A program made the translations under genes and the position numbers. From contig JAMXDE010000056.1 in the NCBI GenBank assembly GCA_026770025.1, positions 310,001 through 374,000 of the forward strand: DNA of 64,000 nucleotides, written 5' to 3'. Below are positions 40,875-51,859 of the stretch, piece after piece. Every line of letters starts with the position of its first letter. Position 1 is the stretch's first letter. The notes below the pieces were generated by a model. The model was not told the origin of the DNA. It worked only from the letters and a program-made list of their open reading frames with translations, and searched no databases. The DNA is from Craspedostauros australis (lineage: Eukaryota > Bacillariophyta > Bacillariophyceae > Mastogloiales > Achnanthaceae).

Positions 40875-43800
40875 TCACAAAATTTTCGTCTCATCATCCA
40901 ACACAGCCTCACTTTCTGCGTTTGCCTTCATTGTGTGAGCATCACACCACATCTGATGGTCCAATTCCTCTTCCTCTCTCTGCAACTCCTCTTCTCTCTG
41001 CTCCTCCTCTGTTGCAGCTGGTGCATTGGAGGTTGCCACGATTATAGATGTTGTTGCTTTGCTTGTTGGGTTGGTGTTGGTGCTGGTTTCCATCTTGATG
41101 AGAGCAGCCTCCTTCTTTTCCTTGCGTTGTTTGGCGTTGTACGCTGCCGACAGTGAAGCTTTCACACGCATCGGGTTAGCGTGCAGTTGTACGTACCAGT
41201 CAGTTTTGGCTTTTTCGCTGTCCATCAATTGCTCGTGTGCTTCGTGTTCGGATGGTCTGTTTTTCGGGTCCTTCGCGGACGCTTCACTGATGTCCTTCAA
41301 TTTGTCCGCGATGTAGTCTGGTAGTTTCGCGTTGATCCGTGTGGTTTTGCTCGCCCAGCCTGGCACTGCGAGTGGTGGGTGTTCAGTTTCGGCGGTCTGG
41401 TCTTGTAGTGCTGTGGTGTGATCGGATGGTAGATGTTGTTGTCCGTCCGCGATGGCTTTGCCGAACGCAAGCCCCTTGCTCTCTGCTGCTGTGCGCCCGA
41501 GTTTTCGAGTCTTGTCCGTCTTCCTGAATGATTCGGACGTGATCGGCAGCTTGTCGGACGTGAACGTTCTACAATCGATGACACCCAACTCGTTGATGAT
41601 CCACCCTCCCCATTCGGTGCTCTTCACCACAACATCTTCTGTGATTCCAGATGCAGCCACCAACCGCGCCTGGTCATCGTCGTACTTCACCTCGTGAGTC
41701 ATGCGTACCTGTTGCCCACTTGCGCGGAATCGTCGTTTTGGTGCACCAGGCAGCGTGGTGATGTTGCCTGCCAGGAGCGCCGCGTTGACAAGTACCGTTG
41801 TCGTGCCTGCGATGTTACCGGCTTGGAGCGCGAGGAAGACTTGGAACGGGGTCTTGATGTCCTTGCCACTTTGCACGTATTTTCGCAGTACACGGGTGAT
41901 GTACGCGAAGTGGGTGTCCAGCATGCTCTTACCGGTTTGGGCCTCTGTGTAGATCCACGCGATGATTTTGGCCGCCTTTCGTGTCGCAAGGTTCTTGTTG
42001 AGTACCGATGTGATGAGCGCGATGTGCTCGTGACTGGCGAAGCAACACGCGTTATCGCTCTGTAGGATGATTTCAGTCACGGATGGGTGCATGTCTTTGA
42101 CCTTTTTTTGCACGATCTCAAGTAGTCCACCAACTTGAAGTGTGTCTTGCGTCGGTCTTCCCTCGACCACAATGTCGATGAACCGATAAGTAAAAATGTC
42201 GTTGCGACACGTGATGACCATTGCCCCAAGCAGTGACATCCCCTTCTTCCCCCAATATTCTTGTTGGGCTTCGCCTTGGCCTGTCGGTAGAATTTTTTGC
42301 TTATGGTCGAGTACCACATAGGCTCTTTCAGGCTTTTCGTTGAGCTGGGATTGATAAAAGGCGATTTGTCCGAATTGAACTTTGGCACGCACTTTGTGAG
42401 CCATGTAGTTAACAATTTCATTGGCGAATCCCGGGGCCGCTGCAAGCATGGATTCCAATTCGTCATTGTGTTCTTTGAGTTCGTTGTCCTTAAGCATTTT
42501 GACAAAAGGGACAAAACGATCATTCACAAATCGCATTGTTGATCCACAACGGTTGCATACTTTACGTGGTTGTTCACTTGCAGTGGTGGGAGAAGTGTCA
42601 TTTGTGACCGTGGTTTTCTTCTTGCTCTTGTGCTTGTTGGTGCGTGGTTTGCGTTGGTTGGTTGATGTGGCTGCTCCCTTCTTCGCCTTTTTGGTGGTGA
42701 GAGCGAACATGGCCGAATGCATTGGATCGTCGCACTGAAGCTGCATGTGGGAGGCGGTGAACTCCCATTTGAGGAACACAACAAGCAGTTCGAGTGCATG
42801 CAAGAGAGAATCGGCCGTGCGCACATAAGGCGCGATGACGTCATCGGGCTCATCGTTGTCGTTGTCGCTCTTGTCATTGGCATCGTTTTGTTCCTCCCTG
42901 TCTGCTTCATACTTAGCCTTCAGTAGGTCTACTAGGCGCGAAATTGCCTGTTTGAGTTTCTCCGTGGCCATCCAGAAGTAGCTCTCAAAGGAAGAAAGCC
43001 CTGTCTTGATCTTGCTTTTGCGTGTGAGTAGGTGAGTAATGGTGGTGAACGTGGGCATTCCAACCGGAGTATTGGTGGTAGGCGCGTACATGTCGAATAA
43101 TTCTTGGATGGTAGTGCTGCCACGATCGAACACTGGGACATTTTCGAATTGAACCCCACCATACTGTACCATGTGACTCAACCCTGCCTTGTATGTAGTC
43201 GTGGTCATGAGGAAGGAAACCACACCGGAGAGATCACAGGCACGCACACGGTACTGAAGAACTCGCGGCGGGATGCTTTGGCCGTGGCTCAACATGACGT
43301 AGTTGCGACGCAAAGTGCAAGCCTGGCTGTGCGTGATGATGTCGCGTTTGGACAGCATGCGCACCTTTTGTTCCTCCGATAGTCCATGTGCATGCTTAGC
43401 AAGAATAGCAGTACACAGTGCATCTGACGCAGACTTGGCCAAAGTGGCTCTCGCTGTTTGGGATGACGTAGATTCTCCGAGCAAGCATAGGGTGTAGAGG
43501 TTAGATGCTAACATTGTTGGAGGAACCTCCATGCTGGCACGTACGTATGCAACCACCTGTTCCATTTGAAGAGTTGGCACGTCCTCTTCTGGAAGCAGGA
43601 CAGTCCAAAGTGCAGATGATACGACACTCCACATCTGTTTGATGTAGCTCCAGATGGTCCGATCGTGCCTGCCTGTGAGAACAAACCCTTTTTTCGGCAT
43701 TAGCAGCAACAGTTTTGGATCTAGGTTAGACCCAAGCGCCGCCATCGCATGAACGATGGCACCACGCCTCCAGCTCTCCTCCTCCTCCAGATCACACCCG

Positions 43801-44372
43801 AGCTTGCCGCCCCTCCTGCCCCAGCCGGCGCGCGTCTGTTCCTTCTCATCGTCAACGAACGTGCTGTCGCTGTCAATAGAGGGATCTGCGTACCCCCCAG
43901 CAACAACAGTGTTGCAACGCCGGGGAAGCCTCCCTGGTGGGGTAGGCTTCACAGGGGGTGCAACATCAGCTGCAGCAGGCAGGGAGGGCGCGTTCACGAT
44001 AACGCTCACTGTAGCCCCATCGCCGACACCTCGTCCCTCCGATCGCACCTTGACGTTGGAGTCATCAAAGACACCTCCATTGTCGTGGAGGATGTGAACG
44101 TACACATGTAGCTCGCGAGCGTGCGCATGCGTGGCGTTCGGGACGAGGCTGCCATCCGCTGCGAGTATCGGCTTCACATCGATCACTTGCGTGATGGTGC
44201 TCGGCTTCCTCAACGCAGCGGACGGCTTGTCAGGCAACAGTTGTTCAGCAGTAGGCAGCAATCCCCCCTTCGAATCGACAGGAGGAGCAGACACAGGGTG
44301 AGCGCGAGGTTTCTTACTGGGGGAGGGGTTGCCATCCTTGGAGAGGGCCTTGGCGGTGGTAGAGAAAGGCAT
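40875..44372 (-). CDS. Putative DDE-type transposase, unassigned superfamily
   Basis: The product is 1165 residues from ATG 44372 (MPFSTTAKAL); an upstream in-frame ATG at 44657 would add a repetitive Val-rich leader that is unlikely to be real. A Pro/Ala-rich N-terminus (1-230) precedes a folded helical part. A CNRCG motif occurs near 605. An RNase-H-like series follows: YVVLDHKQKILPTGQGEAQQ (Asp near 687), IILQSDNACCFASHEHI (Asp near 773) and IYTEAQTGKSMLDTHFAYI (Glu near 809). This spacing and wording (D-x-K-x-K...WGKKGMS; QSDNA; EAQTGKSMLD) resemble a widespread, poorly named family of animal and protist transposon proteins (DxAMKF...FGKRG; SDNAGCYH; EPQAGKDICD), as I remember it. The tail is long and coiled, with Glu-rich stretches (EEEQREEELQREEEELD). 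It lies between inverted repeats and fills most of the element. Confidence 0.6.
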   Translation of the reverse strand: MPFSTTAKALSKDGNPSPSKKPRAHPVSAPPVDSKGGLLPTAEQLLPDKPSAALRKPSTITQVIDVKPILAADGSLVPNATHAHARELHVYVHILHDNGGVFDDSNVKVRSEGRGVGDGATVSVIVNAPSLPAAADVAPPVKPTPPGRLPRRCNTVVAGGYADPSIDSDSTFVDDEKEQTRAGWGRRGGKLGCDLEEEESWRRGAIVHAMAALGSNLDPKLLLLMPKKGFVLTGRHDRTIWSYIKQMWSVVSSALWTVLLPEEDVPTLQMEQVVAYVRASMEVPPTMLASNLYTLCLLGESTSSQTARATLAKSASDALCTAILAKHAHGLSEEQKVRMLSKRDIITHSQACTLRRNYVMLSHGQSIPPRVLQYRVRACDLSGVVSFLMTTTTYKAGLSHMVQYGGVQFENVPVFDRGSTTIQELFDMYAPTTNTPVGMPTFTTITHLLTRKSKIKTGLSSFESYFWMATEKLKQAISRLVDLLKAKYEADREEQNDANDKSDNDNDEPDDVIAPYVRTADSLLHALELLVVFLKWEFTASHMQLQCDDPMHSAMFALTTKKAKKGAATSTNQRKPRTNKHKSKKKTTVTNDTSPTTASEQPRKVCNRCGSTMRFVNDRFVPFVKMLKDNELKEHNDELESMLAAAPGFANEIVNYMAHKVRAKVQFGQIAFYQSQLNEKPERAYVVLDHKQKILPTGQGEAQQEYWGKKGMSLLGAMVITCRNDIFTYRFIDIVVEGRPTQDTLQVGGLLEIVQKKVKDMHPSVTEIILQSDNACCFASHEHIALITSVLNKNLATRKAAKIIAWIYTEAQTGKSMLDTHFAYITRVLRKYVQSGKDIKTPFQVFLALQAGNIAGTTTVLVNAALLAGNITTLPGAPKRRFRASGQQVRMTHEVKYDDDQARLVAASGITEDVVVKSTEWGGWIINELGVIDCRTFTSDKLPITSESFRKTDKTRKLGRTAAESKGLAFGKAIADGQQHLPSDHTTALQDQTAETEHPPLAVPGWASKTTRINAKLPDYIADKLKDISEASAKDPKNRPSEHEAHEQLMDSEKAKTDWYVQLHANPMRVKASLSAAYNAKQRKEKKEAALIKMETSTNTNPTSKATTSIIVATSNAPAATEEEQREEELQREEEELDHQMWCDAHTMKANAESEAVLDDETKIL

Positions 44373-44977
44373 GATGCAGTTGTTGCTGGAGAGTAGTGCT
44401 GTTTGCTTGTTGGATGTGATGAACTGGTCTGAGACGAAGTGACGAACGGAGAGCATGCAATGATAGGTGGGCCATTCAGCAACAACAACAACAACAACTA
44501 CTACTAATACTACTACTACTCTGACGAGAACGGGCATTGAGCGATAGGGCGAGTGTGCATGGCATTGGCGAGGAAAGTTGTGAAATGGAGCGAACGTGTG
44601 GCGCGATTTTGCGAAATGATGGAGATGATGTGTTTTGTGTGATGTGTTTTGTGTCATGTGTTTTGTGACGAGCAGAATGTGGAATCAGGTGCCACATGCT
44701 AACGTGTAATTAACGCGTACCAAACGACCGGCACCTTCGGAAGCAGGTCCGTGACTTATCACCTCACGATAAATGCATGAGAACATTATCGAACCTTCGG
44801 CAGAAACTAACGAATTTGCTGCTGTTGGATCAACGCGACTGCAATGCACACATAGATCACTCCATAAAACTTAAAATGAAACCAAGTAGAATCTGAAAGG
44901 GTCCACCATATGTAAATAGACTACGAGGATTATGTATATGTTATTAGTTTAAAAATCCCAGAAAAACGACTAGACTC

Positions 44978-45015
44978 TTCATTTCAAACAGTTGGTCGAC
45001 TCGCTCGAGGGGCTC
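44978..45015 (-). repeat. Right 38-bp inverted repeat core
   Basis: Inverted partner of 39027-39064; the plus strand encodes FKQLVDSLEGL here too. Flanking similarity continues to about 45115 at low identity. Confidence 0.85.
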
Positions 45016-45115
45016 ATAGAGCAGAGTACAGCGGATCCAGAAATGCGATTCGTGAAGAACAACAACGTTCAGTTTTGTCGGAGCTGGTTGCGACAAAAGA
45101 CCGCCAAGATAACAT

Positions 45116-46350
45116 TTAGAAATGAGTGAAGGTGGTCACGGAGAAAAAAGGAGCATGTCAGTGAACGCGCAAGGACTGGGGTGTGCTCGTCTGAGCCCCC
45201 TTGTGTCGCAAGTGGGAACTGGTGGGGACTTGTCAACCCACTCCAGCGTTGGTGCGCCAGAGCGCAACTTCTACCAACCATGCAAACAACGAGAGTGCGA
45301 ACGAAACGGACTCGAGCGCCTCCAATTCGTATGAATACCACGCACGCACACCGACAGCACTGGTATGAATCTCTTTGTTTTGGAACCAGTCGTCATCGGT
45401 GTGGATCACCTTGTTGGACATTGCTGAAGAGATGAAGGATCGGATGAGCGGCGGGCGGACAAACTAGTAATGCTCCAATTACTTCTCTCCGCACGTGGGT
45501 GTGTGCACACACGAACATTGCATGCAATATAGCATTGGTTTTGTCTTTGCCGGCCTCGGTAACTGCGACGATTCCGCCTTCCATCATGCGCTTCATCTCT
45601 GCGTCTCTCACTGCATGCTCATGTGCATGTGCATGTGCATTTGCATGTGCATGTGGATTTGCGTCTGCGAAAATCGCTTCCTTGCCTTCGACAACATCCA
45701 CACAACATCTCTCTCATAAAAACAGTCGACGAACAGATTGTACTCCGAAGCGCAGCATTACCACACAGCAATCGACAAGCATCGCCAGTTGATCCCAAGC
45801 CTCTCTCCGGCCAACGCCAGACATAAACCAAAGGTACGTTCCGCTCATCGATCAATTGCAGATGCAGGTTCGCAAGATGACCGACCGTCTGCATGGCGAG
45901 GAGCCCGTGACAGGAGGAGGATTCGTTGGCAGCACTCGTCCTAACAGTCACAGCATGCTGCCTCAAGCATCAGCATCACCGGCAGCAACTGGGGAGAACG
46001 CGCTCATCGGATCAGCTGCCATCGTTGTGGCAAGTGTGATGCGTAATGATGTCACACGTTCCCCACGCTTCTCGTTCCGATCACATGCTTGCTTTGCATG
46101 TTGATGGCATACGGTGTCATCATCGCCGTCTCCGCTCTCTCTACTCTGCTCTGTCCAATACACTGCTGCCACGTTCTGCTGCCATGTCCAACTCAACTCA
46201 ACCCCACACCTCTCGTACCCCACCGGTACGAGTACTCATGCTCCCGCACTCGACGCTGCTATGCACTGCACTGCTCTATCCGTGTCTAACACGAAAACGA
46301 ATCGCAGCACACAATCCAAGCAACCGACGAGCAACAAGCGACAAGCAACC
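45116..46350. other. Intergenic region; promoter of the solenoid protein gene
   Basis: No convincing gene. A CATGTG hexamer array (about 45618-45653) is present. Open frames between 45393 and 45966 derive partly from it. Confidence 0.5.
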
Positions 46351-49299
46351 ATGATCTACGCGAAGGCAGCCTTCGTCGTTTTTCTCGCTCTCGCTGACAC
46401 GGCAACGGTCCACGCCGTGCTCCGCGGCAACAGGACTCCCGTGGATCCAACCAAGGAACTCCGCACGGCGATGAACAAGATTCGCGCCCTCAAGGTCGGC
46501 ACTGATGACAACGCGAAGGCGGCGAAACAAAACAAGGCCGAACGAGAGCCTCCCACAGACAACCCGGATACTCCCGAGACCTCTGCGCCAACTGCGTTGC
46601 CGACTGGATCGCCTACAGGCTTGATTTCGGAGATGCCCTCGATGACACCTGTGGCCCAGCCAACCTCTTTACCAACCTCTCAACCAACTCTCCTGCCAAC
46701 ATCCAAACCATCAGCTCCCCCAGCCGTCTTCGATTCCGCCATCAAGGTCTATTGCCGGCCAGATGGCGATACTGATCTCACAACAGAAGAGAGAAGCTCC
46801 AAGACCATCATCTGCAATGCGAGCAAGCCATCCTGCCGCGAGGCCGTGACTGCTGTGAAGGAATCCGAGCAGCTGCAGAACTTCTTCGGATGCGCAGGAG
46901 ACCTCGGTGAAGGAGCCGCACGCAAGCTCTTTAACAAGTACGCATCCAACGTCGTACTCGCTGGTCAGTTGGCGTTGGTCGCTGCCACCAACCTGATTCT
47001 CATCACTGAACGCCCGGATGCCATGAATGCAGCATGCGCGGCCATCGCTGCGATGCAATCGCCTGCCGTCGCAGATCCATGCTGCCAAGGATCCTCAGGA
47101 TGCACATCGGGCACCGGTTCCGCCTCCAACTCCCCTCCATTCATGACCGTCGCCATCACGGCATGCACAGGCGACAGCGCATGCAAGGACATGGGCCCCA
47201 ATCCCCTCATCCTCGATTCCTCCTGCACTGGAGACAGTGCATGCGAGTTGATGAATGAGAACGAAATCAACCCGTCCATCACGGGAGTCACCTTCGTCAG
47301 TGAGATGGCATGCACCACCCCTCAATCTTGCGAGGGAGTGGGACGTCGTTCTCATGGTGATGTCACCATCCAGGCTGGCGCATGCATTGGGTCAGAGGCA
47401 TGCAATTCCGCTGGCCGTCGTGTGGAGCAATCATCACCTTCATATCGCTTCCGCAGCCACATCGACATTGGCCCGAATGCGTGCGTCGGCAGCAATGCCT
47501 GCAAGGATGCCCACTCAACCGTCAACCATGGTATTGGTGGCAAGTATGCAGGCAGCCTGACCATTGGTGCTGCTGGCTGTGCCGCCGATGGGTCATGCGA
47601 GAAGATGGGCTTCAATGACATGATGAGAACCGACCTCGTCGTCCCTCCTGGTGGATGTGGCAGTGTCGAAGGCTGCAGGGGGTGCATGACGAAGACGGAG
47701 TGCAGCCCCGATGAATTCTACTTCATCAGCGATGTCGATGGGGCCTGCCCAAAGGGAGGCAGCAGCTCCGGTGGCAATCCCACTGGTGATAAGGTCGATG
47801 AGTACTGCATTGGCAAGGACACCTTGCCCACAGAATCTCCGACCTTTTCTCCCACTCCTTTCCCAACACCTCTCACGTCCAGTCCAACTAGGGCCCCATC
47901 CAACTCGCCGTCTCGGACGCCCTCATATTTCCCGTCAGACACTCCATCGCGAGCCCCGTCTGAGATGCCGTCCGCACAGCCCTCCCAACTTCCATCCGAG
48001 GAACCGTCAGGTATCCCAAGCTCACCCCCGTCAAACACACCATCGCAAGTCCCTTCTGAGGTGCCGTCCACACAGCCCTCCCGACAGCCGACCTCACCAC
48101 CATCCACCCAACCATCTGACATGCCGTCCGCACTCCCATCCACACAGCCATCTGACACGCCATCAATTGCACCAACCTCATCGCAAGAGCCTACAAGAAC
48201 AAGCAGCCCAACCTCATCGCAAGAGCCTACAAGAACAAGCAGCCCAACCCCGCCCCCCCTCCCATCCTTGACTGTTGGATGCCTCTCAAAACCGGGTGAT
48301 GACACATCGATGTTCAATCCTACTTCTGGTAGCGTATTGTGCAAAGATGCAACAGGCACATGCGCTCAATTTGTCTCTATGGTCGATGCTCTGACTGAGG
48401 GGAAGCGCAAGATGATTTCCAGTATCTTCGGATGCGATGATAAAGACCCTCCAGAAGCCGTGGCGTTGGAAGTGGCGCAGGAACGCTTTGACACGATCAA
48501 CAACGACGAAAGTGTGACCACCGCATTGTTGACGATCGTGAACGAGGACAAGAAGCTCTTCACTGGCAGCACGTCTGTGGTCACAACTGCATGCAATGGC
48601 TCATGCTGCAGCGGTGATACTGCTTGCACCAATGATTCTGATGATCCTGGTGTCATAACGGTGAGCTCAGGGTCATGTGAAGGAGATGACGCATGCAAAT
48701 CCATACGTTCCAACGCAATCATACTTGACAGTTGCAAGGGACAAAGTGCCTGCATGTTTTTCGGCGTTTTCGACGAAGGTCCGCCACCTACTGGTGTCGA
48801 AGTCGGATATGGGGTGATCGGACCAAGAGCTTGTAGTGCAGAAAGCAGTTGCATTGCTATTGGAAATCGCATTGTGGGCAATATACGAGTGGAAGAGGGA
48901 GCATGCGATGCAAAAAAAGCATGCAATAGAGTTGCGCTTCGCGCCAGCCAAGAGCCTAGCGAGGTGAATCCGGTCGTGGCAAATGTTTTCATCGGAAAGA
49001 TGGCGTGCCAAGGAGAGAACGCTTGTGATGGCTTGCATCGCTCCACAAACAACAAATTGGCAGGAAGCCTGATCATCGAAGACGGTGCTTGCTCGGGCGA
49101 TTACGTGTGCGAGGGTGTTGGCAATAGTGACGAAGCAACCAATGACATCATCATCAGAGAAGAAGTTTGCACGACAGCCGACGACTGCAACCAATGCGCC
49201 CAAGGAACATTGTGTGCTTCAGACGCAGAAACGTACGTAATCGACGACGCAGAGGCGGATTGCCCTGAACCAGAGCCATCTGCCTGCGCAACTCTCTAA
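46351..49299 (+). CDS. Secreted cysteine-rich solenoid protein with Pro/Ser linkers
   Basis: The product is 982 residues from ATG 46351 (context CAACCATGA). The signal peptide is about residues 1-22 (FVVFLALADTATVHA). A first Pro/Ser/Thr linker (about 77-127) precedes module A (about 128-490); a second, longer linker of PSxxPS type (about 494-640) precedes module B (about 645-982). Both modules begin with a ~100-residue helical part and continue with repeats of the form ACxGxxACxxxG (for example ACTGDSACKDMG, ACVGSNACKDAH, ACQGENACDGLH), consistent with a cysteine-stapled beta-solenoid. Modules A and B are tandem duplicates. Pro/Ser linkers of this kind are common in diatom cell-wall and surface proteins. 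There is no membrane helix, so it is probably secreted. Function unknown. Confidence 0.75.
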   Translation: MIYAKAAFVVFLALADTATVHAVLRGNRTPVDPTKELRTAMNKIRALKVGTDDNAKAAKQNKAEREPPTDNPDTPETSAPTALPTGSPTGLISEMPSMTPVAQPTSLPTSQPTLLPTSKPSAPPAVFDSAIKVYCRPDGDTDLTTEERSSKTIICNASKPSCREAVTAVKESEQLQNFFGCAGDLGEGAARKLFNKYASNVVLAGQLALVAATNLILITERPDAMNAACAAIAAMQSPAVADPCCQGSSGCTSGTGSASNSPPFMTVAITACTGDSACKDMGPNPLILDSSCTGDSACELMNENEINPSITGVTFVSEMACTTPQSCEGVGRRSHGDVTIQAGACIGSEACNSAGRRVEQSSPSYRFRSHIDIGPNACVGSNACKDAHSTVNHGIGGKYAGSLTIGAAGCAADGSCEKMGFNDMMRTDLVVPPGGCGSVEGCRGCMTKTECSPDEFYFISDVDGACPKGGSSSGGNPTGDKVDEYCIGKDTLPTESPTFSPTPFPTPLTSSPTRAPSNSPSRTPSYFPSDTPSRAPSEMPSAQPSQLPSEEPSGIPSSPPSNTPSQVPSEVPSTQPSRQPTSPPSTQPSDMPSALPSTQPSDTPSIAPTSSQEPTRTSSPTSSQEPTRTSSPTPPPLPSLTVGCLSKPGDDTSMFNPTSGSVLCKDATGTCAQFVSMVDALTEGKRKMISSIFGCDDKDPPEAVALEVAQERFDTINNDESVTTALLTIVNEDKKLFTGSTSVVTTACNGSCCSGDTACTNDSDDPGVITVSSGSCEGDDACKSIRSNAIILDSCKGQSACMFFGVFDEGPPPTGVEVGYGVIGPRACSAESSCIAIGNRIVGNIRVEEGACDAKKACNRVALRASQEPSEVNPVVANVFIGKMACQGENACDGLHRSTNNKLAGSLIIEDGACSGDYVCEGVGNSDEATNDIIIREEVCTTADDCNQCAQGTLCASDAETYVIDDAEADCPEPEPSACATL
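48175..48246. repeat. Exact 36-bp tandem duplication in the linker
   Basis: Two identical 36-bp units encode TSSQEPTRTSSP twice in the second Pro/Ser linker of the solenoid protein. Exact identity suggests recent slippage. Confidence 0.95.
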
Positions 49300-49309
49300 A
49301 TATCACATA

Positions 49310-49450
49310 TCCACGGTGATTTTTCGTCGCGATAATGGACCCAAGATGCGTCAGGACGCAAATTTCGAGACAATTTTCGATCTTTTGCGTCAGGACGCAA
49401 ATGGAGAATTAGTGCGACAATTTAACACGAGGGATAAATTACATCGGCTT
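49310..49450 (+). repeat. Left terminal inverted repeat with GCGTCAGGACGC palindromes
   Basis: The terminal 15 bp match the right end exactly. GCGTCAGGACGC palindromes lie at about 49349-49360 and 49388-49399. Confidence 0.8.
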
Positions 49451-50019
49451 GTTGGACTCAGCGCCACAAAACTCTCTCCTTCTTGTGTTGATTTCCTTCG
49501 TGTTATTTTCTTAGCTCTTGTCTCGTATTATTTTTGCGCAGTGTTCAGTGTTCTCTGCATCAAGCACATACTCTAGAGGATGTTGTCGTTTGCAGTGATC
49601 ATGAAGATACCAACTCTAGTTTGTTGGTACCATATCAGTAATTGCACTACTATGATGCCGTAACTGTGGTGCTTTCTTTAGCTTTCCGTGTGTTCATGTC
49701 TCTTCGATTACTTGTTTTTCTTCGTGTGCCAATAGGACCTGCGGTCCTTTCCGTTCTTCCTCCACGTCGTCCTGTGCCTCTCCAGGCAGCTTCACACGAC
49801 ATCAGTGTCTCATTCATTCCTTGCGAGGCGAGATGTGCAGTGTAGTTTGTGTCTGCATCTGTGTTGCTTCCTCCTTCCATTGGGTCCCAACCTCATTAGA
49901 TGTTCCTGTCGAATCAAGATCGCCATCCATGTGCTTATCTTTCAAGCAAAGATTGCTTGCTTCATTGAGAAACATGAATGTGTTAGTACAAATGTGAATA
50001 AGATAACAACGGAGCAAGC

Positions 50020-50460
50020 CATGCAGTGTTGGCATCCAGCAGCGGTCTCTGTGAGGGAGAAGGCGAATGCAGAGTGGGGAGATGACATGCTTCGGGTAGG
50101 AGGAGATCCAGATATGGTCCAAGAGATGCTCTGCTAGCTGAGGAGTTGGAGCCACATGGACAACATGGAGCCAAGAGCACCAACGTGAATCCAAGAAGCA
50201 GTCAATGCCCAACAAGTGATCGGATGGGGTATGATGGTGCGTGGGCGCTGGGTGAGGCAGTGGAAGACAATACAGGAGTCTGTGATGATGGAGGAAGAGC
50301 TCCCAATGAAGCCAGCAAACTGGAGAGGCATAGCCATTCGAGGGCTGTGGGAGGCTCGACAGAAGCCATGGGAAGCGCGCAACTGCGTGCTACATGACCA
50401 GGATGGACGCAAGCGCGCGGCAGCCCAGGAAAAGAAGTATGAGCCAGGGTGAACGAGCAA
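50020..50460 (+). pseudogene. Decayed reverse-transcriptase-tail-like fragment
   Basis: Across frames, patches such as LRVGGDPDMVQEML, IGWGMMVRGRWVRQWKTIQE and GLWEARQKPWEARNCVLH resemble the C-terminal tails of reverse-transcriptase-like proteins seen in diatom repeats ('GxDPDL...', 'LW...W..RN..LHG'). No catalytic part is present and the frames shift. This is a tentative reading of short motifs only. Confidence 0.3.
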
Positions 50461-51859
50461 TGGGCGATCGGAGGCAGAGGTATCCTGGCCACAGACCAAG
50501 CCCTCATGACGAATGCGGCAAGAGTGGAGGTGGTGAGCTGGCCGGTGGATGCTCAGAGCCGGTGAGTGAAGCATGTGCAAGCAGCATGGATAAGGGCCCA
50601 GGCAGTTGAGCAGCAACAACGTGCAGCAACACAGGAGAGAAGAGGAGTACGCCAAAGACTCACACACGCCGTGAGATTGCAGTGACAAGAAACGGGTCTG
50701 CGCAAACGACAGTTATACAGGGCCTTGGGAGGAAGGGCAAACAAGCAACAATATGGAGCACGGATCAGTGCATGAGGTTTGTGAAAGAGCATAGCAGGCG
50801 CAAGCTGGATGCCCAGTGCGATATGTTTGATGGCCCATGGTGCTGACAAATCGTGGTAGACTAGGCAGTGAGAGACACAGGGAAGTCATTTCAGCACAAT
50901 CGGCCTTATGCTCGTTGTAGGTGGCCAACACTAAAGCCTCCAAGGCAACTTTGTACACGGAGGACATTCAGTGAGTTATCATTGTTCTAATTAATGTGAA
51001 TAAGAAGATGTACATATTTGATAGCAGGACGGCAATCAGATTCATCCAGATTCTGGCAACAAATATGGCCGCCAAGAATGCAGTCATCACCCCACACATT
51101 TGTTTCTGCCAACCAAAGGGGACTCATTTGACAATGGTGCGGATGCGCCTACTGACAAACATGATATGCTTCTCTTGTATGTATGCCTCATGTGGTCTTA
51201 GAACTGAACTCCGCACAGGAAGAACATTCATGCCTTCAATGGTGCGAGTTCTTGCCTGCCACCCTGTTTGCGGCGGGGATGCGCTGAGTGTTGGAAGTCC
51301 AAATCTGGGAAGCACAAGTGTGAGGACAAATGAAGGAGCATCCCTTTTGATTTGAAGCGATACGGAATGAACGAGAGCCTTGTACTTGCGTGACAAACAA
51401 GTGGTTGATGATCAATGTACAGAGGCGAATCGTCGTGCCGAAGGCACGAAGTGTGTGCCTCAACCAACTCCGCAGACAGCATGGAGCTGATGGGTGACTG
51501 GAAGCACTCTTTGAACACAGAAGTATCAAACATAGGCAGCCAAGCTGGCAAGGAGAGTGGTAGGATCACAACAGGAAGGAGGACGACAGATCCCGATAAA
51601 CATACCTGGCTCCTTTTCTCCTCTTCGCAAGCAGGAGAGCATGCACGAGGTAAATAAGGCAATGTACAACACATAAATCACTAATATATGCATTGCAACA
51701 TTCAGAGAGTTGTTTCGATACTATTGTTGCTGGATGTGGAGCGCAGATAAGATTTGCATCCATCAGTACAAAACAACACGGTAAAACACACAGTATTTGT
51801 CCCAAAGCACAGGCGACAAATGACGACAGCGAACGATTTTTTTACGAGTGTTCGAGTGA

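Larger units (their letters stand above)
38950..45115. mobile_element. DNA element with inverted terminal-like repeats and a large DDE-type protein gene
   Basis: Inverted copies of one sequence lie at about 38950-39130 and 44905-45115. The core is perfect over 38 bp (39027-39064 against 44978-45015, GAGCCCCTCGAGCGAGTCGA then CCAACTGTTTGAAATGAA read inward on the left). Around it the match is about 75% toward the inside and weaker outside. They flank a 1165-residue putative transposase on the minus strand. Exact ends and target duplications could not be fixed, so the boundaries are approximate. Confidence 0.5.

Noticed and set aside
44373-44657. N-terminal extension of the putative transposase to ATG 44657
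   Set aside because: It would add a repetitive His/Thr then poly-Val segment derived from an ACTACT/ACAACA microsatellite; ATG 44372 gives a normal protein start.
50134-51674. Minus-strand Cys/Leu/Ser-rich frames inside the 2.7-kb TIR element
   Set aside because: They are complements of purine-rich DNA, with no transposase motif.
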